64,000 bases of DNA from Methanocella arvoryzae MRE50 (GCF_000063445.1 NC_009464.1:2108001-2172000), one strand, 5' to 3'. Shown: positions 22,905 to 32,771, counted from the first letter of the stretch. Translations and numbers: made by a program. Notes: generated by a model not told the origin, from the letters alone.

Positions 22905-25733
22905 CTAGGATGCGGTCCTGATCTCCGCCGGCTTTTTTTCCTCTTTCTTTTCCTTCTTTGGGGCCGTTTCCCCGGTGCCCACGACCTGCCTGGCGAACTC
23001 TGCGGTCAGCTTTTCGTACCGCTGGTGCATGTCCCTGGATAGCGTGGGCCTGACCTTTTGCAGCGCGGCCTCGAAGTGCTTCATCTTGATCTTGATGTTG
23101 CCAGCTTCCTTTTTCGCCTGTTCGGGAGTCATGCCGTGGGTGATGTGCTCCCGGATGGCCAGCATCGCGGCCTCCCGGCATACGGCTTCAATGTCCGCGC
23201 CCACATAGTCCTTGCTGTCCCGGGCGATCTTCTCCAGGTCCACGTCCCTGTCGAGGGGCTTGCCTCTGGTGTGGATCCTGTAGATCTGCAGGCGGGACTC
23301 CTCTTCCGGGGGCGGGATGTAGAGCAGCCTGTCCAGCCTGCCCGGGCGCAGCAGCGCAGTGTCGACCATGTCCGGCCGGTTGGTGGCGGCTATTACTACT
23401 ACATTGTGTAGCTCCTCCAGGCCGTCCAGCTCGGTCAGCATCTGGCTCACGACTCTCTCGGTCACGTGGGAGTCGAACCCGGCGCCTCTGGTCGGGGCAA
23501 TGGCGTCGATCTCGTCGAAGAAGATGATCGTCGGGGCGCTCTGTCTCGCTTTGCGGAACGTCTCCCTGATGGCCTTCTCCGACTCGCCCACGTACTTGTT
23601 GAGGATCTCCGGGCCCTTGATGCTGATGAAGTTAGCCTCGGACTCGTTGGCGACGGCCTTCGCCAGCAACGTCTTGCCGGTGCCCGGCGGGCCGAACATC
23701 ATGATACCTTTGGGGGGCGTGGTGTTGGTGGCGCTGAAAACTTCCTTGAACTTCAGCGGCCACTCGACCGACTCTCGCAGCTCCTGCTTGACCATGTCCA
23801 GGCCTCCTACGTCGCTCCAGTGGACGTCAGGTACCTCTACGAAGACCTCCCTCATCGCCGAAGGCTCGATGTTCTTCAGCGCCTCGGTGAAGTCGTCGCC
23901 GGTGATCTGCAGCTCATCCAGGACCTCCTGCGGGATCTCCTTCTCGATGTCGATGCTGGGCATAATCATCCGGAGGGCGTGCATGGCCGCCTCTTTACAG
24001 AGGGCGGCGATGTCAGCGCCTACGAAGCCGTAGGTAGTGTCTGCCAGCCGCTCCAGGTTGACGAAGTTGGTCTTGTTCTTCTCGTTTTCCTTCTGCTTGA
24101 TCTTGTCCAGTTCCTCGAACAGCTTCAGGTGCAGCTCCTTGATACTCATCTTGTCGACGGAATCGCTGCCCGCGCCCAGGCCTTTGAGGACGCTTTTGAT
24201 GAAGCTCGGGTTGTTGAGCAGGTCGCTTTCTCTGACCTCCTCCATCCTGATCTTCTGCTTTGTCGCCCTCTCGATCAGGGGTATATTTTTCTGGAGGTAG
24301 TCGACGTCATCCTTCGCGAACTGCTGCTCGTCCTTTTTGGTCATCACCTGGAACAGCGCGTCCAGGAGCTTCCGCTTCAGCTCGGTGACCGTCGCGGCCT
24401 CCCCGCTTTCCTTATAGGCGGAGTCGCTGGCGTGCTCCAGCACGTTAGTGAGCTTCTTCTGAACCGCCGGTATGTCATCGCCGCGCAGGGTCGATGCCTC
24501 TGTCAGCTCCTCTATGAACTGCTGCTTTCCGAGGAGTTCGTTCAGCCTGGACCTTTCAATGATGTCCGACAGGTCCTTCACGTCCAGCACGGTCGAGAGG
24601 TACCTGGTTATCACGCTGTTCAGGGTCTTTAGTGGCATGCCTCTCGTGTGCACGTGGAGGATTTCGAGCCTGCCTACCTTATCGGGGACGCCGATCTCGA
24701 TCTCTCTGTCGAACCGGCCGCCTCTTCTCAGCGCGGGGTCCACAGCGTTCGGCCTGTTGGTCGCGGCTACCACGACCACCTGGCCCCGGCTCTGCAGCCC
24801 GTCCATCAGGGACAGGAGCTGGGCGACGACTCTGCGCTCCACTTCGCCCGTGACTTCCTCTCGCTTGGGCGCGATCGAGTCGATCTCGTCGATGAAGATG
24901 ATGGAAGGCGCGTTGTCTTCGGCTTCCTTGAAGATGTCCCTCAGCTGTTTCTCCGATTCGCCGTAGTATTTGGACATGATCTCGGGGCCGCTGATGTTGA
25001 TGAAGTGAGCGTCGGTCTCGCTGGCGACCGCCTTGGCGATCATCGTCTTGCCGGTGCCCGGCGGGCCGAAGAGCAGCACTCCCTTGGGCGGCTCGATGCC
25101 CAGCTTCTGGAACAGCTCGGGGTGGCGCAGCGGCAGCTCGATCATTTCCCTGACGAGCCCGATCTCCCTGCGCAGGCCGCCGATGTCCTCGTAGGAGATG
25201 TGGGGCGTCTTCTCAGCCTTTTCCGCCTCGACCGGCTTCTCGCTGATGGTCACCTCGGTGCTCATGTCCGCGATGACCGTGCCAGCCGGACGTGTGTTGG
25301 TGACCACGAAAGTCATGGGGCTGCCGAGCATCTCCACCCGGATGGCCTGACCCTTGGAGATCGGCCTGCCTTCGAGAAGCTTCAGCAGGTAGTATTCCCC
25401 GCCCGTGATCCTGACCGGCTGGGTGGGCGCGAGGGTGATGCGCTCTGCCTTCTTAGCCTGTATCTTCCTTACTTTGACCCGGTCGTCGATGCCGACTCTG
25501 GCGTTGGACCTGATGTTGCCGTCGATGAGTATGACTCCTTTGCCTTCCTCGCTGGGGTAGCCAGGCCAGACTACAGCAGTCGCGATGGCGCCTTTGCCTT
25601 CGATCTCGATGATGTCTCCGCTGACCATGCCCAGCTGTCTCATGGTTTCCATGTCGATCCGGGCGATGCCCCGGCCGACGTCTCTGTGGTAGGCTTCCTG
25701 CACTCTTAGCGTGACTTCGTTTTTGTCAGCCAT
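22905..25733 (-). CDS. Cdc48-type AAA ATPase with a large insertion in D1
   Basis: The 942-residue protein has an N-domain (about 1-170). D1 has Walker A GPPGTGKT at 223-230 and Walker B IIFIDE at about 278-283. D2 has Walker A at 681-688 and Walker B IIFFDE at about 736-741. Between HTRGMPL (362-368) and [13 protein letters not shown] (566-578) there are about 195 residues where ordinary Cdc48 has about 20. The extra 185 residues are helical, charged and rich in Lys, Glu and Leu, and sit in the small helical lid of D1. The C-terminus is a Lys/Glu tail without an HbYX motif. It is the middle gene of a heat-shock operon. GGAGAGGTG lies just before the ATG. Confidence 0.93.
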   Translation of the reverse strand: MADKNEVTLRVQEAYHRDVGRGIARIDMETMRQLGMVSGDIIEIEGKGAIATAVVWPGYPSEEGKGVILIDGNIRSNARVGIDDRVKVRKIQAKKAERITLAPTQPVRITGGEYYLLKLLEGRPISKGQAIRVEMLGSPMTFVVTNTRPAGTVIADMSTEVTISEKPVEAEKAEKTPHISYEDIGGLRREIGLVREMIELPLRHPELFQKLGIEPPKGVLLFGPPGTGKTMIAKAVASETDAHFINISGPEIMSKYYGESEKQLRDIFKEAEDNAPSIIFIDEIDSIAPKREEVTGEVERRVVAQLLSLMDGLQSRGQVVVVAATNRPNAVDPALRRGGRFDREIEIGVPDKVGRLEILHVHTRGMPLKTLNSVITRYLSTVLDVKDLSDIIERSRLNELLGKQQFIEELTEASTLRGDDIPAVQKKLTNVLEHASDSAYKESGEAATVTELKRKLLDALFQVMTKKDEQQFAKDDVDYLQKNIPLIERATKQKIRMEEVRESDLLNNPSFIKSVLKGLGAGSDSVDKMSIKELHLKLFEELDKIKQKENEKNKTNFVNLERLADTTYGFVGADIAALCKEAAMHALRMIMPSIDIEKEIPQEVLDELQITGDDFTEALKNIEPSAMREVFVEVPDVHWSDVGGLDMVKQELRESVEWPLKFKEVFSATNTTPPKGIMMFGPPGTGKTLLAKAVANESEANFISIKGPEILNKYVGESEKAIRETFRKARQSAPTIIFFDEIDAIAPTRGAGFDSHVTERVVSQMLTELDGLEELHNVVVIAATNRPDMVDTALLRPGRLDRLLYIPPPEEESRLQIYRIHTRGKPLDRDVDLEKIARDSKDYVGADIEAVCREAAMLAIREHITHGMTPEQAKKEAGNIKIKMKHFEAALQKVRPTLSRDMHQRYEKLTAEFARQVVGTGETAPKKEKKEEKKPAEIRTAS

Positions 25734-25803
25734 TTCTGTTCACCTCTCCTTCTTGTGGTTCTTAAGCTATCCTGTGCTTGCTACGCTTGCCATGTTCGCT
25801 ATG

Positions 25804-26460
25804 CTATTCTATGCTCCATAAGCCCGACTTGTATCTCACGAGCCCCTTTTTCATCAGCCTGGCCAGCTCCGCCCGGACGACGGTCTGAGGGATGTGCAGC
25901 TTCTCGGCTATGTCCTCGAAGCCGGCGGGGCCGCGTACCAGCAGGTAGAGCACCTCTGCCTCGATCTGGTCAGAGGCGACCTCGTTGATGATCTCTATGC
26001 ACATGCCCGTGACTTCCGACAGCATGGCCTGCACTGACCTCTGGGTTTCTCGCAGCTGGAGGCTTGTCTCGTTGAGCCGTCGCACTTCCTCACAGAGGTA
26101 CTTGAGCGAGCCGGCCAGATCCTCGCTGATCCGGCTCTCCCCGAAGCGGTCCCGGAGCGTTTTCTGCTCGGCCTCTCCGGTCTCCACCCGGGTGACCTCG
26201 ACCTGGAAGCTGATCGGGGAGATCGCCACCTCTATCCTGACGTTGTTGGCGATCTCGTAGTACTTCCGCCCCTGCTGGTCGTGGTAGCTCTCCACGAGCC
26301 CCGCCTCCTCCAGGATCTTGAGGTGGTCGATGATGGCCTTGGGGGAGACTTTCAGCTCCTCGGAGATCTCCGTCACGTAGCACGGGCGGTACGAGAGCAG
26401 CGTCAGGATATTCCGGCGGTTCTCGTTCCCCAGAATATCTAGCAGGTATGACATGTCCAT
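25804..26460 (-). CDS. Two-wHTH heat-shock regulator, HSR1-like
   Basis: The 218-residue protein has an ArsR-type winged helix at the N-terminus (LDILGNENRRNILTLLSYRP, then VSPKAIIDHLKILEEAGLVE and GRKYYEI). A central helical region follows, then a second winged helix at the C-terminus (AEVLYLLVRGPAGFEDIAEK, then MKKGLVRYKSGLW). It heads an operon with Cdc48 and Hsp20. In Archaeoglobus fulgidus the regulator HSR1 heads an operon with the same gene order and represses it. The promoter here carries a near-perfect match to the HSR1 site. I infer an autoregulated heat-shock repressor. ATGs at 26460 and 26454 are both possible. Confidence 0.85.
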   Translation of the reverse strand: MDMSYLLDILGNENRRNILTLLSYRPCYVTEISEELKVSPKAIIDHLKILEEAGLVESYHDQQGRKYYEIANNVRIEVAISPISFQVEVTRVETGEAEQKTLRDRFGESRISEDLAGSLKYLCEEVRRLNETSLQLRETQRSVQAMLSEVTGMCIEIINEVASDQIEAEVLYLLVRGPAGFEDIAEKLHIPQTVVRAELARLMKKGLVRYKSGLWSIE

Positions 26461-26467
26461 ACTATCA

Positions 26468-26500
26468 TTAACATTGAGTTAGTATTACTTGTATATATAC
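26468..26500 (-). promoter_or_regulatory. Heat-shock operon promoter: TATA box plus HSR1-type operator
   Basis: On the minus strand a TATA box GTATATATAC (26491-26500) is followed by CTAAC-TCAAT-GTTAA (26468-26482). The HSR1 site recalled from A. fulgidus is CTAAC-N5-GTTAG, so nine of ten arm bases match. The operator covers the expected transcription start and ends seven bases before the ATG. Repressor bound there would block RNA polymerase. Confidence 0.7.
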
Positions 26501-26656
26501 GTTTTGGACGTATCCGGCCGGCATGTCTGGGTTAAACCCGCGTACCGTGGGCGATAATACTGGCGTGCAATTGTCTCGAGAGCCGCTGCTATCCGAAACG
26601 TAACATGGCTATAATATTTATCTTAAAAAACTAGGGGCGCAGGCGCCAGCCTGCGC

Positions 26657-28132
26657 TCAGAACTTGGTCGTCAGCGGGTAGTTGGGCGCTTCATCGGTGA
26701 TCATGATGTCGTGGGGGTGGCTCTCGCTCATGCCCGACGGGGTGACCCTTACGAACCTGGCCTTTTCCCTCATTTCCTTGATCGCCGTGCAGCCGCAGTA
26801 GCCCATGGAAGACCTCAGGCCGCCGACCAGCTGGTAGATGGTGTCCGCGACGGTGCCCCTGTAGGGGATGGCGCCTTCGACGCCCTCGGGGACGAACTTG
26901 GTCTTGCCGATCTCTCTCTCGCTCTGGAAGTACCTGTCCGAGCACTCTCCGCCAGCCATGGCGCCCATCGAGCCCATGCCGCGGTACTGCTTGTACCTCC
27001 TGCCCTTGATGGTGATCAGGCGTCCCGGGGCTTCCTGGGTGCCCGCCATGAGGTTGCCCAGCATGACGCACTCGGCGCCTGCCGCTATGGCCTTGGCGAT
27101 GTCGCCGGAGTACCGGACGCCGCCGTCAGCGATGATGGGCACGTCATACTCCTTCGCTACGTCGACCGCGCTGGCGATCGCCGTCAGTTGCGGAACTCCC
27201 ACGCCGGCCACGATTCTCGTGGTGCAGATAGATCCGGGGCCCACGCCTACCTTGATGCCGTCCGCAAAGCTGGCCAGCTCCTGAGCAGCCTCGCCTGTGG
27301 CGATATTGCCGACAACGACGTCTGCGGATACCATCTTCTTGATGCGCTTCGCCGACTCGACGACCCGCATGTTGTGCGCGTGAGCGCAGTCGACACAAAT
27401 TGCATCCACGCCGGCCTTGTCCAGCGCGATCGCCCGCTCGATGTCGAACGGGCCTACTGCGGCAGCAACCCTGAGCTGGTCTGCGCCGTTTCTGTTCGCG
27501 TTGGGGTACTGCCTGCGCTCGAGGATGTTCTGCATGAGGATCATGCCCACGAGGCTGCCCTTCTCGTCGATCACCGGCAGGCGCTCGACCTTGTGCTCGT
27601 ACATGATGTCGATCGCTTCGTCAATCGTGACGGTCTCGGCAGCAGTCACGACATTCCTGGTCATGACTTCGTTGATCTTCTTGCCCGGCTCACTCTTGAC
27701 GATCGGCCTGATGTCGCGGCGGCTGATAATGCCCACGAGCTTGCCGTCCTCGATGATGGGGAAGCCGGTGACGTTCTCGTCGCTCATCGCCCGCCAGACC
27801 GACTCGATCGTCTGGCCGGGGCTGGCGGTAACCACGTCACGAATGATGATCTCTTCGCCCCGCTTGACCTTCCGGACCTCCTCGACCTGCCTGTCCCTGG
27901 ACATGTTGCGGTGCAGCACGCCGATGCCGCCTTCCCGGGCCATGGCGATGGCCATCTCGGCCTCAGTGACCGTATCCATTGCAGCGCTGACAAGAGGAAC
28001 GTTAAGGCTGATATTCTTCGAAAACCTGGATTTGACTTCAGTGTGATCGGGCTCCACGAACGACCGGCTGGGTACGAGCAGCACGTCGTCAAAAGTGATC
28101 CCGAGGGGTACATCTAATTTTTTTGAGAACAC
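26657..28132 (-). CDS. guaB: Inosine-5'-monophosphate dehydrogenase
   Basis: The 491-residue protein oxidises IMP to XMP with NAD+, the committed step of GMP synthesis. The barrel begins [20 protein letters not shown]. Two CBS domains occupy about 96-205 ([37 protein letters not shown]). The catalytic loop GPGSICTTR holds Cys303. The flap region [10 protein letters not shown] and the C-terminal [11 protein letters not shown] motif are present. Length and motifs are those of a full enzyme. It is apparently monocistronic, with a palindrome over its transcription start. Confidence 0.96.
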   Translation of the reverse strand: MFSKKLDVPLGITFDDVLLVPSRSFVEPDHTEVKSRFSKNISLNVPLVSAAMDTVTEAEMAIAMAREGGIGVLHRNMSRDRQVEEVRKVKRGEEIIIRDVVTASPGQTIESVWRAMSDENVTGFPIIEDGKLVGIISRRDIRPIVKSEPGKKINEVMTRNVVTAAETVTIDEAIDIMYEHKVERLPVIDEKGSLVGMILMQNILERRQYPNANRNGADQLRVAAAVGPFDIERAIALDKAGVDAICVDCAHAHNMRVVESAKRIKKMVSADVVVGNIATGEAAQELASFADGIKVGVGPGSICTTRIVAGVGVPQLTAIASAVDVAKEYDVPIIADGGVRYSGDIAKAIAAGAECVMLGNLMAGTQEAPGRLITIKGRRYKQYRGMGSMGAMAGGECSDRYFQSEREIGKTKFVPEGVEGAIPYRGTVADTIYQLVGGLRSSMGYCGCTAIKEMREKARFVRVTPSGMSESHPHDIMITDEAPNYPLTTKF

Positions 28133-28136
28133 GGTT

Positions 28137-28163
28137 AATCACCATATACCCTTTTGGGTGATT
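28137..28163 (-). promoter_or_regulatory. Palindrome over the guaB transcription start
   Basis: AATCACC (28137-28143) and GGTGATT (28157-28163) form a perfect inverted repeat with 13 bases between, including TACCCTTTTGGGT, which is itself nearly palindromic. A TATA-like CATATATTAATA lies at about 28174-28186. The site is five bases upstream of the guaB ATG and is a candidate repressor site. Confidence 0.45.
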
Positions 28164-28281
28164 ATTCCCGGACCATATATTAATAGGTTTCCTATACTGC
28201 CGGCAGTGGCCGATATTGACAATGGATAGCACGGGAATGCTCAGCGGCCTCGCTGGCTGCTGCACGGTGAAAAATAGAACT

Positions 28282-28977
28282 TTAGTTGAGCATCGCCCGG
28301 AGCTTCTCTATCAGGTCGGCTCTGATAGCTTCGGTGCGGTCGCCGCCGCAGACGAGCCCTCTGACGCCGATGATGTCGGGCTTGATCTCCTGGAGTACGG
28401 GAATGTCTTTAAATTTAATCGACCCTGCGAGGGCGCACTGGAGGCCTTCGGCGTGGGCTGCATCCACGAACGCCTGCAGTTCCGGCTGGCCCATGAACTC
28501 GAAGGTGGACTTGCCGTCCTTGATGCCCGTGTCGACCATGACCACGTCGCACCCGGCGCGCTGTGCCACGGCCGGTAATTTCAGTGCAGGTATGGAGCCG
28601 ATCCTGGCGTAGTCGGAGTAGCCCGAGGCCACGACGATGCGGTTCCTGTCATAGGTCTTCACTGCCTTGACGATGCCTGCCAGGACTTCGTACGCCTGCG
28701 CTTCTGTCTGGATGTCGTACAGCCCGACTTTCACATACTCGGCTCCTGCCGCGGCTGCGCCCAGCGCGGCGAGCGAGGCGGTGCCCGGCTTATAGTTGAA
28801 ATCCCCGATGGTGGCGCTCACTGGCTTGGTTACTCTGGCCTTCACTGCCTGGATGACCCAGGGAAAATTTGCGCCCAGCGAACCCTCTTTAGGATTCTTG
28901 ACATCGACGATGTCGGCGCCGCCGGTGTCGGCAATGATCGCCTCTTCGATGTTGATAGGGCTGACTAGAAGCTTCAT
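28282..28977 (-). CDS. mfnB: (5-formylfuran-3-yl)methyl phosphate synthase, methanofuran biosynthesis
   Basis: The 231-residue TIM-barrel protein (MKLLVSPINIEEAIIADTGG) matches MfnB (DUF556/UPF0264). MfnB condenses two glyceraldehyde-3-phosphate molecules into the furan precursor of methanofuran. Lys27 in DIVDVKNPKEGSLGA corresponds to the catalytic Lys of the M. jannaschii enzyme; a second Lys lies in VDTGIKDGKSTFEF. The pathway occurs in methanogens and relatives, so this gene is a strong indicator of the host. An ATG three codons upstream (28986) is less likely. Confidence 0.9.
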   Translation of the reverse strand: MKLLVSPINIEEAIIADTGGADIVDVKNPKEGSLGANFPWVIQAVKARVTKPVSATIGDFNYKPGTASLAALGAAAAGAEYVKVGLYDIQTEAQAYEVLAGIVKAVKTYDRNRIVVASGYSDYARIGSIPALKLPAVAQRAGCDVVMVDTGIKDGKSTFEFMGQPELQAFVDAAHAEGLQCALAGSIKFKDIPVLQEIKPDIIGVRGLVCGGDRTEAIRADLIEKLRAMLN

Positions 28978-29148
28978 GCACAACACCTTATATCGTTTTG
29001 GTATTTAATAGTTACTGGGAAAGCGAGTCCTTTGACTCGATGCTAAGCGATTTTTAAAAATGGTCGCCCCCACGTGCGGGGCTGTAAAGCTTATAAAAGT
29101 CTTGCCGCCCGTGATCTTCATGGCCTCGTTATTGTTGTCTCTGTGTGG

Positions 29149-29465
29149 GTGAACGTTGTCGAACGCTGCGCTGTGCCAATCCTCACAGATGCCACGGATT
29201 CCGATTGATTCCACAGATTCCTCTGCAGAATCCACGGATTACTACACGATAGCACAGAAGGAATACGCTAATACAATTCGATCACCACTAGCAATCATAA
29301 GAGAAGTCGATCAGAACATTTTATGTATCTCTGCAACTCGGCAGAATCATCAGATTCTGCCTTATCCGTGCAATCTGTGAGGTTTTGCACAGCGCAGCGT
29401 TCGTATTGCTGTCTCACGTCGCATAATCATCTGTTATGCAGAGCGCAGCGTTCGTCACCGTTCAC
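29149..29465. repeat. Palindromic repeat element, copy 3, intact (about 317 bp)
   Basis: The left end GTGAACGTTGTCGAACGCTG (29149) is mirrored at the right end (about 29440-29465) as CAGCGTTCGTCACCGTTCAC. Inside the ends, CTGTGCCAATCCTCACAGAT mirrors ATCTGTGAGGTTTTGCACAG imperfectly. The core GATCACCACTAGCAATCATA and AGAGAAGTCGATCAGAACAT (about 29280-29318) is shared with the other copies, and CAGAATCATCAGATTCTG (29342-29359) forms an inner hairpin. The right end touches the stop codon of the thioredoxin-CcdA gene. The remaining gap 28987-29148 holds GCCCC/GGGGC and GAGTC/GACTC hairpins but no convincing gene. Confidence 0.8.
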
Positions 29466-30826
29466 ATGATCCCGAGCAGGAAAGCGAGAGCCATGAGGCC
29501 GAGGAGCGCTCCGGTGAAGATCTTCAGCCCGATCCGGTGGCGGAGCCTGAACCGGTTGACGGCCGCGGGGCTGAGGCCGGCGGTGATCAGGGTTCCGAGG
29601 AGCAGCACCGGGGTCACTACTCCGAGGTTGTAGATGATCAGCAGTGGTATGCCCTGGGCCGCGTTGCCCGATTCGAGGATGGTGCCGAGGATGGCGACAT
29701 ATATTCCGCCTACGCAGGGCATCTTGATGAGGCCGAAGGCCCCTCCTATTGCAAAGCTGGCGGCCAGGCCGAACCTGACATACAAGGGCTTGATCCGGTC
29801 GAGAACCGACCTGAATGCTGTGCTGTCTTTGCCTCTTCTGGTCTGCCACGCGTCGAAAAAGGACCACGCCGACAGGCAGATCAACAATAGTATAATCAGC
29901 GCATGGAGTACGATATCTATTGCGGGAACCCGCTCTATCAGCTCTATCAGGCCTACTCCAATGAGGAGGTAGACGGCGAGCATGCCGCCGCAGAATGCGA
30001 TGATCCTGACAATGACTGCCTTACGGTGCCCGGTATCGGAGATGGCGGTTGTGCCGATGAAGGCCATGATCGCCAGCAGGCAGGGGTTGATCCCGGCGAT
30101 CAGACCGGCGATATAGGCTGCTGTGGCGGACAGTTCCTGAAGTCTGATCACCGTCGTCTCCGGCCAGACCATGCTGCGCATGCCGGTACCGTCATCGTAA
30201 GCCACTGTCATGGGCGGTATAGTCCGGGTGCCGGGAGCCAGCTCGCAGGTGCTGGAGAGTTGGCGGCTTTCGCCGGGCTGAAGGAAGCCGGTCCACTTCT
30301 CTGTCCCTGCAATTAAAGTGGTGCCTTCGGGCAGCCCGGTGTTAACCTCCACCTTAAGCGGCCTGTCTCCGCTGCAGGTGATGCAGGTGTTCACGGTCAC
30401 CACGCCTTTCCGGGACTCGCTCTCCGTCGCGTTCCTCACGATCGTCAGCGGCATGCCGTGCAGGATACGCTCCCGGAGCTTTTCCGAGAACGCCGCCCTG
30501 AAGGCTTCAGGGTCTCGATAGTGCTCGAAGAGGATCGCCGAGCCGTCGTCGAAGACGACCGCGGGCACCGTGGATATTCCCCTGGCGCTGGCGAACGCAG
30601 CGCCCTCCCTGGAATTGATGTCGTACTTGTGCAGGCTGACCAGCGCCTGAGCCTCATTCATAGCAGCTTCAATCAGCGGCCAGGACTGCTCGCAGCTCAG
30701 ACACTCATAGCTATAGATGTAATATATCTCGACGGGGCCTGCCGGGGCGGCGCCGGCTATCTGGGCCAGCGTACCTGCCAGTAAAAACAGTGCCAGCAGT
30801 ATGCCAGTTATGTTCCTCCAGGTCAT
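29462..30826 (-). CDS. Thioredoxin-like domain fused to CcdA/DsbD-type membrane domain
   Basis: Starting from the ATG at 30826 (MTWRNITGILLALFLLAGTL) the protein begins with a signal peptide. A TATA-like TTATATCTATAT directly abuts the earlier ATG at 30856 and argues against that start. An extracytoplasmic thioredoxin-like domain follows with ECLSC (a CxxC) and the cis-Pro segment ISTVPAVVFDD. Next is a beta-rich domain with TCITCSGD (another CxxC). The C-terminal half has about six TM segments, with INPCLLAIMAF and IKMPCVGGIY matching the paired Pro-Cys motifs of CcdA. It would carry electrons across the membrane to extracellular disulfides. No cytochrome c genes are nearby. Confidence 0.85.
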   Translation of the reverse strand: MTWRNITGILLALFLLAGTLAQIAGAAPAGPVEIYYIYSYECLSCEQSWPLIEAAMNEAQALVSLHKYDINSREGAAFASARGISTVPAVVFDDGSAILFEHYRDPEAFRAAFSEKLRERILHGMPLTIVRNATESESRKGVVTVNTCITCSGDRPLKVEVNTGLPEGTTLIAGTEKWTGFLQPGESRQLSSTCELAPGTRTIPPMTVAYDDGTGMRSMVWPETTVIRLQELSATAAYIAGLIAGINPCLLAIMAFIGTTAISDTGHRKAVIVRIIAFCGGMLAVYLLIGVGLIELIERVPAIDIVLHALIILLLICLSAWSFFDAWQTRRGKDSTAFRSVLDRIKPLYVRFGLAASFAIGGAFGLIKMPCVGGIYVAILGTILESGNAAQGIPLLIIYNLGVVTPVLLLGTLITAGLSPAAVNRFRLRHRIGLKIFTGALLGLMALAFLLGIM

Positions 30827-31015
30827 CCCGTTCACCAGACCAATAGGATTTGACATATAGATATAAGATCAGCATTTTTTGCGCAGCGGATATGGTGCGT
30901 TGCGTATATCAACACGGGCATGTAATGTAGAATCTCATATGGCCGGCTTGCCCGGGGATTTCCGATGCAAGTTTGAAAACTAACAGTTAAATAACAGCAG
31001 GTTGAACGCTATGTC

Positions 31016-31705
31016 ATGTTCCGCTGCATACTGGCCTGTGATCTGAAAGGCGGCGTCGTGGTCCGGGGTGTCCGGGGGGAGCGGGAAAAGTACCGCCCCA
31101 TTCACGAGTACAGCCGGCTGGTGACTACGTCCGCTCCGCTGGAGGTGATCCGGACGATGAGGCCGAAGGAGACTTACATCGCAGATCTGGACCGTATCAC
31201 TGGGGCAGGGGATCACCTGAGCACGATCTCCGACATCTCTGCGATCAGCAGCACGATGGTAGACGCGGGCATCTCCCGGGAGGAGGACGCTGCCCGGCTC
31301 AGGAAGGTGTCGGACAGCATTATCATGGGCACTGAGACGGCTTCGCTGTCCTTGATCGAGGCACTGCAGGCAAGAGATGTCCTCGTCAGCGTCGACATGA
31401 GGCACGGCCAGATGATGGCGGCAGACCCGGCCCTCCCGGAGTCGCCGATGATGGTTGTCCGGCGGCTGAACGAGCTTGACCTCGGGGGCATCATCCTGCT
31501 CGACATCGCCAGGGTAGGCTCAGGAGAAGGCATCGATCTCGGGCTGCTCAGCGATGCCGCATCGATTTCCCGGCACCCGGTGATCGTCGGCGGGGGCGTC
31601 CGGGACGTGCAGGACCTGGAGCAGATGGAGAAGGCTGGTGCAGCGGGAGCCATCATCGCCTCGGCAGTTCATTCTCTCGCGATACCCCTTGACTTACTGA
31701 GGTAA
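31016..31705 (+). CDS. HisA/HisF-related TIM-barrel protein
   Basis: The 229-residue protein has HisA-like phosphate-binding loops: MFRCILACDLKGGVVVRGVR at the start, YIADLDRITG, IIMGTETAS, LVSVDMRHGQ, GIILLDIARVGSGEG, and PVIVGGGVRDVQDLEQMEKA followed by GAIIAS. It lacks the normal HisA spacing and belongs to the archaeal hisAF-related group. The substrate is not known to me. A role in cofactor synthesis is plausible because the group occurs in methanogens. The DHH gene starts seven bases downstream. Confidence 0.8.
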   Translation: MFRCILACDLKGGVVVRGVRGEREKYRPIHEYSRLVTTSAPLEVIRTMRPKETYIADLDRITGAGDHLSTISDISAISSTMVDAGISREEDAARLRKVSDSIIMGTETASLSLIEALQARDVLVSVDMRHGQMMAADPALPESPMMVVRRLNELDLGGIILLDIARVGSGEGIDLGLLSDAASISRHPVIVGGGVRDVQDLEQMEKAGAAGAIIASAVHSLAIPLDLLR

Positions 31706-31712
31706 TACGATC

Positions 31713-32681
31713 ATGACAGCGGCAGATGCAAAAACCTTTTACGAGACCCTGAAGCAGTACCAGAATATCCTCTTCCTCTGCCACAAGAACGCGGACGTGG
31801 ACTCCCTGGGCAGCGCCTACGCTCTCCAGCGATTGTTCGGCGGCCACGTGGGAGTCTACGACAGCCCCAGCGCCATGGCGGCCATGCTCTGCGAGCGCCT
31901 GAAAGTCGAGCCGGTCATCGCCCCGGACCTGAAAAAATACGACATCGTCGTGGTCGTAGACACTTCCACGCTGGTTCAGACCGGCTATAAAACCATCGAC
32001 AGGTGTGCCATCATCGACCACCACACCCCGGGTGACCTACACGAGCACTGCCAGCTTTCCTACGCCCGCATCGCATCCTCCACAGGCGAGCTCGTCTACT
32101 CGCTGTACCACGAGAACGGCCTGCCCATCGACGCCGAGGTCGCCTTCGTGCTGGTGCTGGCCATAGTGACCGACACCGGGCACTTCAGATACGCCGGCGC
32201 CCACGTGTTCGGGATAGTCGGCCAGATTTTGCAGGCCGGCGGCATCAGGTACGCCGACGTCTCCGAGTTCCTGTCCCACGTGCCCGTCGACCTCTCCTGC
32301 CGCATAGCGACGCTGAAGGCAGCGTCAAGGCTGAACCTGCACCGGGTAGGCGATCTCCTCGTCGTCGATACCAGAGTCAGCTCCTTCGGTGCCCAGTCCG
32401 CCACCTCCCTCATCAGCCTGGGTGCCGACGTGGCTTTGGTCGGCTCCGAGAAGGAGGGCGAAAAGCGCATCTCCGGACGGGTCCGCCGGGGCGTGGACCT
32501 CGACCTCTCCCGGCTCCTCGAGGAAGTCGGCAAAAAGTTCGGCGGCAGTGGCGGCGGCCACGCGGCGGCAGCCGGCGTCGTCGTCAAAGGCGACCTCGAC
32601 CGGGCCCTAAAAGAGTGCGTCGACATGACCACCGCCCAGCTCCTGAGCTCCGCGAAGAAAGGGTCTAAAAAGAGCGGCTGA
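31713..32681 (+). CDS. DHH-family phosphoesterase
   Basis: The 322-residue protein has the metal-binding motifs of the DHH/RecJ superfamily: LCHKNADVDSLGSAYALQ (motif I), DIVVVVDTS (II), CAIIDHHTPG (III, the DHH) and IVTDTGHFRYA (IV). The C-terminal DHHA1 domain ends with FGGSGGGHAAAAGVV. It is expected to hydrolyse short nucleic acids, cyclic dinucleotides or similar phosphodiesters with Mn2+. No CBS or membrane domain is attached. Likely co-transcribed with the hisAF-related gene. Confidence 0.9.
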   Translation: MTAADAKTFYETLKQYQNILFLCHKNADVDSLGSAYALQRLFGGHVGVYDSPSAMAAMLCERLKVEPVIAPDLKKYDIVVVVDTSTLVQTGYKTIDRCAIIDHHTPGDLHEHCQLSYARIASSTGELVYSLYHENGLPIDAEVAFVLVLAIVTDTGHFRYAGAHVFGIVGQILQAGGIRYADVSEFLSHVPVDLSCRIATLKAASRLNLHRVGDLLVVDTRVSSFGAQSATSLISLGADVALVGSEKEGEKRISGRVRRGVDLDLSRLLEEVGKKFGGSGGGHAAAAGVVVKGDLDRALKECVDMTTAQLLSSAKKGSKKSG

Positions 32682-32771
32682 ACCGTTCTCCGAGAGTCTC
32701 TGCGGTAAATAGCCACATAGCTCTCCGTTTTCTAAAGTTGCTGCACCGTACTGGTACGGGATAAAAAGAGC

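Noticed and set aside
23466-24632. 388-codon open frame antisense to the larger Cdc48
   Set aside because: Same reason: GC-driven open antisense frame opposite an intact AAA ATPase.
26711-28117. 468-codon open frame antisense to guaB
   Set aside because: guaB is complete with Cys303 and CBS domains. The antisense frame arises from high GC codon use.
29005-29235. 76-codon minus-strand frame between mfnB and palindromic element 3
   Set aside because: About half of it lies in the repeat element, and the remainder shows no conserved pattern; the DNA there is explained by hairpins.
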